Source of the DNA: Arachnopeziza araneosa
Taxonomy: Eukaryota; Ascomycota; Leotiomycetes; Helotiales; Arachnopezizaceae
Assembly: GCA_003988855.1 (NCBI GenBank)
Contig: QYAI01000004.1
Location: forward strand, 186,001 to 250,000
Reading direction: 5' to 3'
DNA: 64,000 nt
In this document: positions 35,492 through 47,225 of the stretch, one piece after another
Layout of the letters: each line of letters begins with the position of its first letter
Position numbering within the stretch: the first letter of the stretch is position 1
Translations under genes and position numbers: made by a program
The notes under the pieces: generated by a model
What the model was told of the DNA's origin: nothing
Databases searched by the model: none
The model's input: only the letters and a program-made list of their open reading frames with translations

Positions 35492-36279
35492 ATGTCGACC
35501 TCGGTTCTCTTCCTCTTCGGAGGTAATCGGTAATCCTTTCTAAAAATCGTACCATTCCATCTGCTGATTACAATAGGCCTTGGTCTCCTTTGGATTGGAC
35601 CTCGTCCGATGATCGAGTGAGAGGCGGCTCTTCATTTTCAAAGCTCGATTGTGCTCCAGCTGAGGCGACGGCACAGTTCCATGGCAACCTTGACATCATG
35701 ACATTGGGCGGTGCGGGCTTTGCTTCTCAACGTACAACGAGAGAAAGTTGCGACTGGAATCTCTCGGATTCCGATGGAATTCTACTGGATATCAAGAGGG
35801 CAGACGGCAAACAATACACTTTTATCTTGAAAGATGAATTATTACCTCCAAGTCCCAATGGTAGAGAGCAGAGCACCATTAGTTGGGAATATGACTTTCG
35901 ACCTAAGAATGATGGATGTAGAGTGATTTTACGGTGGAACGAATTGAAGCCAACGTACAGAGGCCGAGAGAAGAAGGATGCATCCCCTTTAGACTTGAAG
36001 CATATCAAAAGGATCAGTATAATGATGCGCAGGTATGCATCTCCCTCCTTAAGCGAGCACCCACTAAACCACACCAGCTTTTTCGGCACCCAGGAAGGAG
36101 ATTTCTCTTTGACGATCGGCTCCGTGGCAGCCTTCAAGGAACCCAGTTCGGACAGTTTCAAATCATGCGTGGATGAGGACGTTAGGATCGGAGAGCCTAG
36201 GATCATGACCGAGAAGGGAGAATCAAACACTGGGCTGCAGGCTTGGGCACGCTGGCTATGTGGGTATTGCATGGGATGA
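35492..36279 (+). CDS. CIA30-domain protein (NADH:ubiquinone oxidoreductase intermediate-associated protein 30-like)
   Basis: Exons 35492-35529, 35577-36032 and 36078-36279 encode 231 residues. Splicing joins MSTSVLFLFGGNR to PWSPLDWTSSDDRVRGGSS, the conserved start of the CIA30 fold. Further landmarks are FHGNLDIMTLGGAGFASQRT, DGILLDIKRADGKQYTFILK, HIKRISIMMRSFF and EGDFSLTIGSVAAF. CIA30 proteins (CIA30/NDUFAF1) assist assembly of respiratory complex I. The short fungal form here has no obvious mitochondrial presequence, so a different NmrA/CIA30-like role is possible. Intron 2 is 45 bp with no in-frame stop, so unspliced transcripts stay open. The C-terminal 45 residues are unlike the family core. 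Confidence 0.87.
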
Positions 36280-38899
36280 TACTTCAAGTATTTGAGATGA
36301 ACAGAAACAAGCTCAGGCATTGTTACAAGGAATCTGCGATCGGTAGCGGAGCGTAACAGAGGCCGTGTGCAAAGAAACGAAGGGGTTCATTGCGCCCATT
36401 ACCGTGTCCCAAGGTACGAGATACGAGATACAACGTCGGACATTGCGCGACATGCGGACACGAGCACAAGGACTCGAGGAGGCTAGCCAGACTGAAGAGA
36501 AAGTTGGTCCACGGTCGACGCCGCAAAACTCCGGGCCTATAATGCGATTCTGGAAACGCTGTGAGGCCTCTCGATGTGCGACTCTCGTATGTATTATTTA
36601 GGCAACCATTTTCTACCTCTCGTTCGCCAAGCTCCACTGATTTCACAAAACTTGCATGTCACATTCAGGCTTAATCCTTCGAGCCAAATTCTCAAATCAT
36701 TGCCGTTCGATAACGAACACGGTGCCGGTGGAAAGGGTCCTGAACCAAAGCTCGTCGCAATGCACGGCTCGCTCCCTCGTCGTGAAGGTCGGCCTCCCCA
36801 TATGTCCGTCCGTACAGGAGGTTTTCCCAACAGGCATTCTGCATCAACACAGAGATCCCCTTGTCGCTCCCAGAAACAATTTAAAGTACTTACTGTATTT
36901 CCACCTTCCCCGGTAGCCGCTCCAACCCCCACGACAGCCTAAGCCCTACCTGAACGTGACCGATCTTCTGTCAGAAGTCAGCAGTCTAGCCCTCCAAACA
37001 TTCGATTTCTGCAAAGCCGAATCCCAGTGTTCGTCTCTATCCAATGCCGAGTGCCGGTTGACAAATGACCAGACCACGTCGTGTTCGGACCTCGGAAGAC
37101 TTCATCCTCCTCGATCCAATCCAGAATTTTGGGGGCCAAGCGCGCAGCACGCGTCGGTCACTCTGACAAATTCAGTCAATGCTGTGCTGTGCTGCGCTCG
37201 CAGTGCAATCTGTAGCAACCTCTCAAAGGAAACCTATCAGATGATTCTATTTCCGTCCTTGCACCCACTTCATCCGCAGTTCGCGCCATCGGAGTTGTGA
37301 CACTATCGTGGAAATAGCTGCGACCACTCCGGTGGAGCGACGATGACGGAGCGCCTCTTCTCGCGCTTTGGATGGGATTATTCCATTTGCATCTCTATAG
37401 CATTCGCTCAAGATGGGAGTTCCTGTAGCTGGGAATTATCCTTTGAGTTAAAAATCGGGATTGAAGATCCATTCATGGCGAAAGTTTCCCAGCTGACGAT
37501 ATGTTGGACAGCGCCGTAGCCGCTTGAACACCTCTACAATACCCTCCTTGCTATCTACTTTGCTTTTTGTGATAGTATCCTGGCATCAGTATCGGAATAA
37601 TGAGGTTTTTATCCCCGAAACACCTGTGGCGACGTCATAATGGGTTATATCTTCATATTCTCTGTCAAGTGATGAGAGTATCCTTGAAGAACAAGGAGCG
37701 GCAGGTACAAGGCAAGGGAGTCATGTTTCAACTCTAATTTCTGATTTCTGGTCCTCGGGTTAGTTCTAGAAGGGCAACCATGTAGCAAAGATATCAACTA
37801 GTAAAGCAGCAAGTCTAAATGTTATTCCTATCTAAGGAGAGAACTGACTATCCCGATCCCAACGGAGAATAGGGGTAGATCTGTACGTTTCCAGATCTTC
37901 TGATCGTGTTCCCCTGTCACGTCATAAGCAGTTATGATGCCCTGTCCTTGCCTACCTTCACCTTCCAGTTCCTTTGCAAAGAGTTAGCAGATGTGCGTCT
38001 CATCCATAGAGCTCTCGGTTGCTCGGGCCACACACATCCCTCGTCTCCAACCATCTCCCAACCACGATGAAGTCGCTTCGTAGACGTGTGACTTGATGTT
38101 CTACAACCCTTCAAGCCGGGACGGGAGTCTCCTCACGGATGCCGAGGCGGAGGGTACAGAGGTGTCATTGCGAAGAGTCCAACGTCGACGGTGGCAGCTG
38201 CTTGACTTGGTTCCCAGCCATGTCAACACGAATACCCTGTTCCCTTGAGGCGCCGACGACACGTCTTCAAGTGTGACTGAAGTTCTATATAAAGTGTTGA
38301 CCGTCACCCCTCACGTATCCTTGAGAGAAGTGACGCCTGAATCTTCCATCATACTGGTCTTATCTTCTCATCTAGGCTTCAAGGTCTGGCAAATGTGCTG
38401 CTGATAAGAATGCCAGGTTTGCTACAAGTTGGATATGGCAATGGCTTCAATGGAAGGTTTGATCGCAGATTGCCAATTCAAATCTAATCTCCGTACATCT
38501 CTTACCCTACCAACAATGAGTATTCAATTACAGCTTTTTTGGGACAATTTGAAAGGAAGAGGAGGTTGTAAAGTTCTAAATCATGGCACATCTCAACAAC
38601 TACAAATAAGCTGCTTATCAGCTATAATAGAGATATCCAAGTTCAATATAGGAGAAAGTTGTCACAGCACGGTGTATTGCATAGATATGTAGACTTAACT
38701 AGTCATAATTGTCTAATCTGATCGTTGCTATGGGTCGCTTCTTGTCTTCGAGGCATCTCCTCTATTCCATAAAGCATCAACGTTCAAAATTGACGAACGA
38801 AAGATAAGGCACTCATCAGTCAGAACACACTTGCTCATAATACAATCTGACATGATCATACTACCATGCCGGATGATTATTATTGCAAGGAGAGCTCAT
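36280..38899. other. Intergenic region between convergent genes
   Basis: 2.6 kb with no supported gene. Several 80-120 codon frames overlap at 36.3-37.3 kb on both strands without motifs. The part near 38.4-38.9 kb is the AT-rich 3' flank of beta-tubulin. Confidence 0.45.
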
Positions 38900-40572
38900 C
38901 TATTCCTCTTGCTCCAATGGTGCCTCTTCTTCATACTCCTCCTCACCCTCAGAGATGGAGGCATCTTGGTATTGCTGATACTCGGAAACGAGATCGTTCA
39001 TGTTGGACTCGGCCTCAGTGAATTCCATCTCGTCCATACCCTCGCCAGTATACCAATGCAAGAAAGCCTTTCTTCTAAACATAGCAGTGAACTGGTCACC
39101 AACACGCTTGAAGAGCTCTTGGATCGAGGTTGAATTTCCAACAAAGGTAGATGACATCTTGAGACCGCGAGGAGGGATGGAGCAAAGAGCAGTCTGGACG
39201 TTGTTCGGGATCCATTCAACGAAGTAGGAGGTGTTTTTATTCTGAACGTTTCGCATTTGATCCTCAACTTCCTTCATAGAAACCTTACCACGGCTACAAA
39301 CAATAAGCAACATGAATCAAAAGCATCATAATGAAAAACTTACAAGATTGCACAGCAAGTCAAATAACGACCATTGCGGAAATCAGAGGCAGCCATCATG
39401 TTCTTAGGATCGAACATCTGCTGAGTCAACTCGGGGACGGTGACAGCACGGAAAGAGTAAGCACCACGGCTGGTAAGAGGAGCAAATCCAACCATGAAGA
39501 AGTGAAGACGAGGGAAGGGAACCATGTTGACGGCCAGCTTTCGGAGATCAGAGTTGAGTTGGCCAGGGAATCGGAGACAGGTAGTAACACCAGACATGAC
39601 AGCAGAGACCAGGTGGTTAAGATCTCCGTAGGATGGGTTAGAAAGCTTAAGAGTTCTCATGCAGATATCATAGAGAGCCTCATTATCGATACAGAAAGTC
39701 TCGTCGGAGTTTTCAACCAATTGATGAACCGAAAGGGTGGCGTTATATGGTTCCACAACGGTATCAGAAACCTTAGGAGATGGAACAACGGAGAAAGTTG
39801 CCATCATACGATCGGGGAACTCCTCACGGATCTTGGAGATCAAGAGCGTACCCATACCGGCACCAGTTCCACCACCAAGAGAGTGAGTGATTTGGAAACC
39901 TTGAAGACAGTCGCAGCCTTCAGCCTCACGACGAACAACATCAAGAACTTGGTCGACAAGCTCAGCACCTTCAGTATAATGTCCTTTAGCCCAGTTGTTA
40001 CCAGCGCCAGACTGTCCAAAAACAAAGTTGTCGGGACGGAAGAGTTGACCAAAAGGACCAGCACGAACAGCATCCATGGTACCTGGCTCCAAATCGATGA
40101 GGACAGCACGAGGAACATATTTGTTGCCAGAAGCCTACAACCGCGTCAGTAAAATATCTTCACGCGTAAAATGTGAAACGGACCTCGTTGAAGTAGACGT
40201 TCATGCGCTCAAGCTGGAGATCAGATGTACCATTGTACCTATAAGAGTCAACAGCTGTCAACTAGGAGCCCTCACAGCAGCCATAACTATCTCAAAAACT
40301 TACACGCCAGAACCGTCAAGGCCATGTTCGCCAGAAATTGTTTGCCCTGTGTGGTCATCAGTATCGTAACCAAAAGTGATCGATGGGGTACGAACAGAAG
40401 GCTGCTCCAATCTGGTTACCGCATTGGCCGGTCTGAAGATGGACCTGAAGATAACGGTCAGTAAAGTCTTCTGAGGATTGTTATCGTAGTGGGGTAGCAA
40501 ATCAGGGGTCAAATATAGACGCGTCGGAAGGGCGTCGTGAAAGTGTTTGGGGGGCCTTACGATTTCACGCAT
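38900..40572 (-). CDS. TUB2: Beta-tubulin
   Basis: Microtubule subunit and benzimidazole target. Six exons (40572-40561, 40444-40396, 40346-40304, 40238-40184, 40134-39344, 39293-38900) join in frame to 447 residues, the family length. The start MREI precedes a 116-bp intron, as in many filamentous ascomycetes. GTP-binding [16 protein letters not shown], the H6/H7 region and the acidic tail [17 protein letters not shown] are present. Residues linked to benzimidazole resistance carry sensitive-type states: His6, Tyr50, Phe167 (ATFSVVPS), Glu198 and Phe200 (SDETFCID). The last intron (50 bp) splits the codon for the Phe after CCAI. Shares a 277-bp divergent promoter with the GCN20 gene. Confidence 0.98.
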
Positions 40573-40849
40573 ATTGAAAGAGATTTAGTTGTTGATTTTG
40601 TGGATAGGTGTGAGGATTGGTTTGTGAGGTTGGTAGAGCAAGACGTTGAGTGCTTGAACTTTGTTGATGTGGAGCGGTGTGAAGGACGTTAGCGGATTTG
40701 GCCCTGCTTTAGCGTTGTTTACTTCTCTCCATCACGTGCATCTGCCGCTAACGGCCGCTTAGTCTGGATATTCCTACTTTGCCCTTGACGTGTAGATCCG
40801 TAGTTCTCCTGCTCTCCACAGCGGTAGATATTCCAGGCATTATCTCGAA
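40573..40849. promoter_or_regulatory. Divergent promoter between beta-tubulin and GCN20
   Basis: Only 277 bp separate the two start codons, so both promoters and leaders share this space. No canonical TATA box is evident; pyrimidine-rich stretches lie near both starts. Confidence 0.6.
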
Positions 40850-43238
40850 ATGGAGTCCGAAATCAAGTCCTTCCTGCCCAATATTGACCCCGTGATATCT
40901 GAATATTCTGTTGGGTATCTTGCCCATGCCTCAAATGCTTATGTCCCAGACGCAGATTCAGCAGCACCGTCGCCTCTAGAAGAAGCTGCGACATCTATTA
41001 CTGCACTCTTGATCTCCGCATCGGGCGACCCTTCACCTGAGAATGAGGCCAAAATCGCCCAGTTGGTGGAGAAATGGGTTGAGAGATTCAACGCATCCAA
41101 TGCGGCAAGTGGCCAACGAAAACAATTATCGTCTGCTGCAAGACGATTAGATCAAGCGATTCAAGTCGGAGCTCAGAGGAATATGTCATCAACTCTGGGT
41201 GTGTCTACTGGAGGTGTTGATCTTGAATCGGCTGGCACGAAAAAACTTGAGTCTAGAGTTGACCGGAAGAAGCTCGAGAAAGCAGAACGTAAGATTGCTG
41301 CAAAGCAGAGCAAGAAAATTTTCAAGACCGTCGAGTATGAAGCATCTAAATTGATCAACCAGCCAGACGACACTAAGTCTTATGAAGAGTTCTTCATGGC
41401 TGTCAATCCTTTACAGTTGGGAAACAACGCTGGAGGTCAAAAGAGCAAAGACATCAAAATTGATGGAATTGATGTGACCATAGGCGGCCTAAGAATATTG
41501 ACAGATACCAATTTGACTCTAGCCTACGGCCGAAGATATGGTCTAGTTGGTCAAAACGGTATTGGAAAGTCTACATTGTTAAGGGCTCTTGCACGACGAG
41601 AGCTAGCTATTCCTACTCACATCTCTATTCTACATGTTGAACAAGAGGTTCGGCTTCTTTCATCCTTTTAAACAATTTAATATACTAATACGAGTCAGAT
41701 TCGAGGCGATGATACACCTGCCTTGCAGGCTGTTCTAGATGCTGATGTTTGGCGGAAGCATCTGCTTGCAGAACAAGTGGTAAGTTTGCTAAACCAACAT
41801 CTAACCTTCCAATCTCTATTTTAAGCCCTCCTATTCCTAATTTCAATGACAGAAAATCTCCAAACAACTTTCAGACTTAGAGTTAGAAAGAGCTTCTATG
41901 GCCGATACTTCCGTGGATGCTGAGAGGCTCGACAAAGAGCGTGAAGGTTTAGATCAAACGCTCGGAGACATCCAAGCTAAATTAGCTGAGATGGAGTCCG
42001 ACAAGGCTGAGCCTCGAGCTGCGTCTATCCTTGCAGGTTTAGGATTTTCGTCGGAACGGCAACAATTTGCAACAAAGACATTCTCTGGAGGTTGGCGTAT
42101 GCGTCTAGCATTAGCGCGAGCATTGTTCTGCGAACCTGATCTCTTACTCCTTGACGAACCGTCTAACATGTTGGACGTTCCTTCGATCACCTTTCTTGCT
42201 ACATATCTCCAGACTTACCCTAGCACTGTCTTGGTAGTCAGTCACGACAGAGCATTCTTGAACGAAGTTGCAACAGATATTATCCACCAACATTCTGAAC
42301 GTCTCGACTACTACAAAGGTGCCAATTTTGAATCTTTCTACGCTACCAAAGAGGAACGTCGAAAGACGGCGAAGAGAGAATATGAAAATCAAATGGTACA
42401 GCGGGCACATTTGCAAGCTTTCATCGACAAATTTAGGTACAATGCAGCCAAATCATCCGAAGCACAATCGAGGATCAAGAAGCTTGAAAAGATGCCCGTG
42501 CTTGAAGCACCTGAGAGCGAGTATACAGTTCACTTCAAGTTCCCGGAAGTTGAGAAGCTGTCTCCACCTATTGTGCAGATGACGAATGTTTCCTTTGGTT
42601 ACACAAAGGACAAACCTCTACTAAGGAATGTAGATCTAGACGTTCAACTCGATTCTCGGATTGGTATAGTAGGGCCAAATGGTGCAGGAAAGACCACAGT
42701 CCTTAAGCTCTTAATTGGAAAATTGGCTCCAACAGCTGGTTTAATATCTCAAAATCCTCGATTACGAATCGGCTTCTTCGCTCAGCATCATGTTGATGCT
42801 CTTGACTTAACAACTAGTGCTGTTGGCTTTATGGCCAAAACCTACCCAGGAAAGCAAGATGAGGAATACCGTCGCCACTTGGGTGCTTTTGGTATCACAG
42901 GTATGACAGGCCTCCAGAAAATGGAGCTGTTGTCTGGAGGACAGAAGTCTCGTGTCGCCTTTGCATGCTTGTCTTTGCAAAATCCACACATTTTGGTTCT
43001 TGACGAACCCTCTAATCACTTGGATATCGAGGCAATGGATGCGTTGAGCACGGCCCTCAACCAATTCCAGGGTGGAGTTCTTATGGTTAGCCACGACGTA
43101 ACGATGTTGCAAACGGTTTGCACGAGTCTTTGGGTTTGTGATAATGGGACTGTCGAGAAGTTCCCTGGCGATGTGCAAGCATACAAGAAGAGAATAACTG
43201 CACAGGCAGATGCAAGTGGGGTTGTTCAGGCTCACTAA
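40850..43238 (+). CDS. GCN20: ABC-F ATPase GCN20 (Gcn2-pathway regulator)
   Basis: Cytosolic ribosome-associated ATPase that works with GCN1 to activate the GCN2 eIF2alpha kinase on amino-acid starvation. Exons 40850-41647, 41699-41779 and 41853-43238 give 754 residues, against 752 in yeast Gcn20. The roughly 200-residue N-terminal domain is the GCN1-binding part specific to GCN20 and has Lys-rich KKLEKAERKIAAKQSKK. Two ABC cassettes follow: Walker A GQNGIGKST and GPNGAGKTT; signatures FSGGW and LSGGQ; Walker B LLLLDEPSNMLD and ILVLDEPSNHLD; then VVSHD and MVSHD switches. No membrane helices. Intron 1 has a perfect TACTAAT branch site. The pathway's effector CpcA is encoded 35 kb upstream. 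Confidence 0.96.
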
Positions 43239-43520
43239 ATAGATAGTGGAATTGAGCATGAATTATGCCGCTAGAGCTCTTGAACGCACCTTTGTTTAGA
43301 TAGTTTTAAGTGTCTATTTTTAGACATGAAGAATTCGTGATATGAAGAACGTAGAACTAGAGGGGTATTGGTTAATTAAACCATGAGTTGTTCAATCCAA
43401 TCGACCCCGAAGCATTCTATTTGATTCGAGGCACTAAACAAATCAATTATCACGAGCTTGAAGAGTTCATCGGACGGGAACCAGGGGGCCAGGGTCCGAT
43501 CTTCGTTAGGCGATGTTGGG

Positions 43521-45166
43521 ATGTTATGTAGGTCAAACGTGAGCACATCTTCTTATATACCAACCTGTTCCTAGTGTTCCCAAACTTACAGCAATCACGA
43601 GGATTTCTTACTCACTCAGCAATCACGTTGTCAGATACGCAAGAAAGCGACTCCCGAAGGGGCGTCGTGGTCGACACCGATCACGAAGCGACGAAGCTGG
43701 ACGAGGAAGTAACCCGCACCCAATCCCCTCCCCCTGGATACCCCATCTCAGAGCCGTCTGCTTCTTCACCACCGTCTCCTAGACCTCCGCCATTCTCGTC
43801 GCTCTATACTTCAACTGCCGAAGCTGTTGAGGCGTACATTACGGTAGCCGGCGCATCTGGATCTGTCCCAGCCTACGCGCCCACCGCCTTCGAATCACAC
43901 GAGCCGTCAACCTCTTCACAGGACGTTGTTGCCGAGACCAAAGCTGCTCTACCACAAGATACAAAGGGGGAATCATCCAAGAAAGACGAAGATAACGAGC
44001 CTCCGCCAGCTTATTCAGAAGGCTCTAGTCCCCTCGAATCGTTCACATATCTGATGGCGGCCGCAGGAGGAGCTGCGAGTATCATTACTCAGGTACAGCA
44101 GGGTGGTGCACCACCAATTAATACTCTAGGAGGTAAGATATTGCAATTGTTTCGCTGGAGATTGAAAGCTCACGCGGTCTTACAGATGTTGGCGCCGATG
44201 AAAACATAACCATGGACCTTCGGTATGATTATCCACAAGATCATAGATTCTTGTAGCTGATGCATTGATATAGGGGACAGCGGTTCACCCTTTCTCGAGA
44301 CGAACTCCTTACCCTTCCAGAATTTGTTCTTCTTTCCCTCTTCCCCAATGGTCTCCTCCCGGATGGGCACCTGAATACGTACCACGAGAGCGATGCTTTT
44401 CAAGTTGATGTTCGTCAAATCTCATATACTCGCAATATATTGCAAAATCTAGATTTACATATAGCTAACGTAACCACCCAGTATGACCCTGCATCCCTCC
44501 AATACATGCTCGAATTCTTCCGAAATGTCGCGCAAACGATACCTTCAGGCTCTAGTTCTCCATCTGCTGGAGCAGAAACAGATGCTGTTCCAATCGAGCC
44601 AATGGCTGGTTCTGCAAGAGAGATGTTACAAGATAGGGCAGGCATAATTGTCCTTAGAGAAGACCTGGACTTCTATGTCATCCCACCGCGAGCGGACATA
44701 GAGCAACCCGAAATGATTGAGGTTAAGAGAGCTGCTGGAAAAGCCCTTCTGAAGCAAGATGGCATATTTTCTGGGTTGAGAAGGAGTGAGGAGACTGGCA
44801 CCACAGAGCAGCACCTGATCGAGATGCTGACAGCAGGGTATGTAAGGGACAAGTGCTCGAAATATATAGCTAACTCGATGCAGTGGATTCAATCATGATG
44901 ATCACTGGGGACATCGTGCAAACGAGCCTAACAAAGCAGTTATCTGCAGCTTGGCTCTTGCAAGACTGCGAACTGACATTCGCAGTGACTTGGGGAACAA
45001 TGCAGTTGGAATGGCTCAGAAGTTACTGTTGTTCTGGAGAAAACCAGCGCGGAGGTGTTGGTGGGAGGGAGTGGAGTTGGACGGTGTGGAAGGTGTGGAG
45101 GGAAAATTGAAAGTGTGGATCCGGCGAGTTTGGACGCTCGAGATGTCAGTCATTGGGCTGCGTTGA
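43521..45166 (+). CDS. WHI2: WHI2-like stress/growth regulator (BTB-like domain)
   Basis: Homologue of yeast Whi2, the cofactor of Psr1/Psr2 phosphatases in general stress response and low-amino-acid TORC1 control. Exons 43521-43538 (tentative), 43592-44132, 44186-44222, 44274-44837 and 44884-45166 give 480 residues (yeast 486). The N-terminal 200 residues are Pro/Ser-rich. The BTB-like part has GQRFTLSRDELLTLPEFVLL and YDPASLQYMLEFFRNVAQT, then AGIIVLREDLDFYVIPP and TTEQHLIEMLTAGGFNHDDH, followed by WGHRANEPNKAVICSLALAR; the same order and motifs occur in Whi2. The end RRVWTLEMSVIGLR is typical of filamentous fungi. The start is uncertain: exon 2 has no early ATG, and the 18-nt first exon is the best in-frame option upstream. 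Confidence 0.88.
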
Positions 45167-45667
45167 GTGTACGGCTCATTTTCTTTTAATCTTCGAATCC
45201 TTCTATTTACCAGGCATATCCGAATCAAGAATTGTGAGCGAGGCTCCAGTAAGCGTCATTTGTAGTTATTATAGCATGCGTGGACCGTTTCTTTTGACTA
45301 TTTTTTGCTTAGCTTCCACTTGGCATGGCCTGCTATGGAAACTGCGTCTTGTATCGATTGTTCTTTCCTTAATCAAGACGTCTGTGCTCAGGCCACGAAA
45401 AGCTTAGGTACTTATACAGAGACAAACTTTTGATATCATAAAATCGTCTCGCGTTTTGGATCAGCTCTTGGTTTTTGTATGAATTGCAAATGCATCGTCA
45501 TTTTTTTTTACGAGTGACGAGGGGCTAGCCGGTAGATTGACCTAGCTCCCACACGGCGCCGAAAGTTTGGCTGGCGGAGGAGTATATTTTTCTTCGCGTT
45601 GGGTGGTTTTCCTCAGAAATCCAAACTACAGATTAACCTGGAGCCTACACGTTTCTCGACGCCACTC
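45167..45667. other. Intergenic spacer
   Basis: WHI2 3' flank and upstream region of the short ORF at 45668. No other feature seen. Confidence 0.5.
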
Positions 45668-46036
45668 ATGACTTCCAACAAAGCAGCCATGTCTTCCAAT
45701 GGTCGACATATTCAATGGAAAGGCGACAAATCAAATCAACAACCATCAGAGTCCTCTACAAGCTTCATCCGCCTGAAAGACCCTCAAAACGAAGAGTGTC
45801 AACGACAAGAAGCTCGCAAAACAGCTTTATCAGACCTGAAAAGGTTCGCCAAAGAATTCAAGCTTCCCGATCGAATGATGACCGCCAACTCTACTCTTCC
45901 TGTCAATAGTCCGATATCTTGCTCATCTCAATCTCACAAGAGAGAGAGGGAGGTAGTACACACAAAGGAAGCAGCTTATGATGGACCAAAAGTTGTTGGT
46001 AGGGAACTTGAAGGTAGAAACCTACAAAGTTCATAG
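45668..46036 (+). CDS. Hypothetical 122-residue protein with an ataxin-2-like motif
   Basis: Intronless frame starting MTSNKAAMSSNGRHIQWKGD; an alternative ATG lies at 45689. It is hydrophilic and disordered. The segment ARKTALSDLKRFAKEFKLP resembles the short Leu-Lys-Phe-rich conserved motif in the C-terminal half of ataxin-2/Pbp1 proteins, but the Lsm and LsmAD domains are absent. Role unknown; it may be a small RNA-binding-protein partner or a stand-alone fragment. The remainder (SQSHKREREVVHTKEAAYDG) has no recognised feature. Confidence 0.5.
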   Translation: MTSNKAAMSSNGRHIQWKGDKSNQQPSESSTSFIRLKDPQNEECQRQEARKTALSDLKRFAKEFKLPDRMMTANSTLPVNSPISCSSQSHKREREVVHTKEAAYDGPKVVGRELEGRNLQSS

Positions 46037-46790
46037 GGCCAGAAAGGAAGGCACTTTGAGAGCATATACTGAAGTCTGGCAGAATCATTACCGATAGGCA
46101 AGATCTAGAGAGTTTGGGGAAGCTTGTATACTCAGTCTTTCGAGTTTTATGTCAGTGCTTGAATATAGAAACTACAACCGAGCTAGACCGACGGTCTTAT
46201 AATATTCCAAAACTCATCTTCGAGAGCATTAACCTTTTCCTCGAGAATAAAACTCGGAGAGATTCTTGAATTCAAGGCTTTCTATATAATGGGTTGATAT
46301 CTATAGCATTTCTTATTCCCAGGATGGTTTCTTGGCAAACAGTATATTCTAACTATAGTTCAAACAACTCCATAAGAGCTACCAATGATATCCCACAGAG
46401 CACCAAGACCAGGGCTAGATGCTGGCATAAAGTTTTAGATCCAAGATGACCAGGTTCGCAAATTAAAAGAGCTAAGCGCGAATCAGTAAAAGCATCGCGA
46501 TGATTTACCGAACACATTGTCCAATGACTTCGTCCATATTACACGAACCCATACGACGACAATGGTTCTGGAAGACTATGTCCAACAAGTTTCGTCAGCC
46601 GATATTGTTTTTCCGACGTAAGCACATTACCCTACTCCCAATATTCCTCCAGGCTGAGTCGCAGACATTTTTTATTATATAGTAAGTAAATCCCACTGAT
46701 ATTGCTATTGCTGTTGATCTCAAGAACTCAACTCTCGACTTTTGCCACGTTCCCACCTTGAGCTCTCTATACGCTATCACAGTGACAAAA
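46037..46790. other. Intergenic spacer with AT-rich promoter
   Basis: No gene seen. TTATTATATAG at about 46673-46683, some 110 bp before the next ATG, is a possible TATA-type element. Confidence 0.4.
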
Positions 46791-47225
46791 ATGAAGCCCG
46801 TTTCTATCTTGGTTCTATCAGCCCTCTTCTCTATCTCATACACATCACCAATTGCCTTTTCTCGTCCAACCCTGTCGACGTCGAGCAATTGGACGGTCTA
46901 CAACTATACGGAGGGTTGTTCTCCAGGCGGATGTCAATACGGATTTAGTGTCCAACTCCAGCAAACCAATACATCAGAAACTTATTTCAATACCTATTGT
47001 GCCGGCACTGATGCTGCAAACAAGCTGCAAACGTGTCAAGATAGTTCTATAACTTCGAATGAAGTCCCAGGATTGAGAAATGTTACATTGGTAATCCAGC
47101 AACTATATACTACGCCTGACGGAGTACAACGTTTTATCCAGGGAAACTATACGCTTGCGGAGAATGGATCACCATTTCCAAACAATTTCACGATCAGCAC
47201 GTTTGAAGTCGGAGCTGTTTCATAG
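46791..47225 (+). CDS. Small secreted protein
   Basis: A 144-residue intronless product. The ATG at 46791 has AAAA before it and begins a clear signal peptide, MKPVSILVLSALFSISYTSP. The mature part starts with NWTVYNYTEGCSPGGCQYGF, contains four cysteines (two likely disulphides) and several Asn-X-Ser/Thr sites (NWT, NYT, NTS, NVT, NFT), and has an alternating beta-strand-like pattern ending FTISTFEVGAVS. It is typical of the small, Cys-containing secretomes of plant- or litter-associated ascomycetes; no enzyme motif. An effector-like role is possible but not shown. Confidence 0.8.
   Translation: MKPVSILVLSALFSISYTSPIAFSRPTLSTSSNWTVYNYTEGCSPGGCQYGFSVQLQQTNTSETYFNTYCAGTDAANKLQTCQDSSITSNEVPGLRNVTLVIQQLYTTPDGVQRFIQGNYTLAENGSPFPNNFTISTFEVGAVS

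Noticed and set aside
36574..36942. 122-codon plus-strand frame overlapping a 112-codon minus frame
   Set aside because: Both lack motifs and splice-supported extensions; mutual antisense frames in GC-rich DNA.
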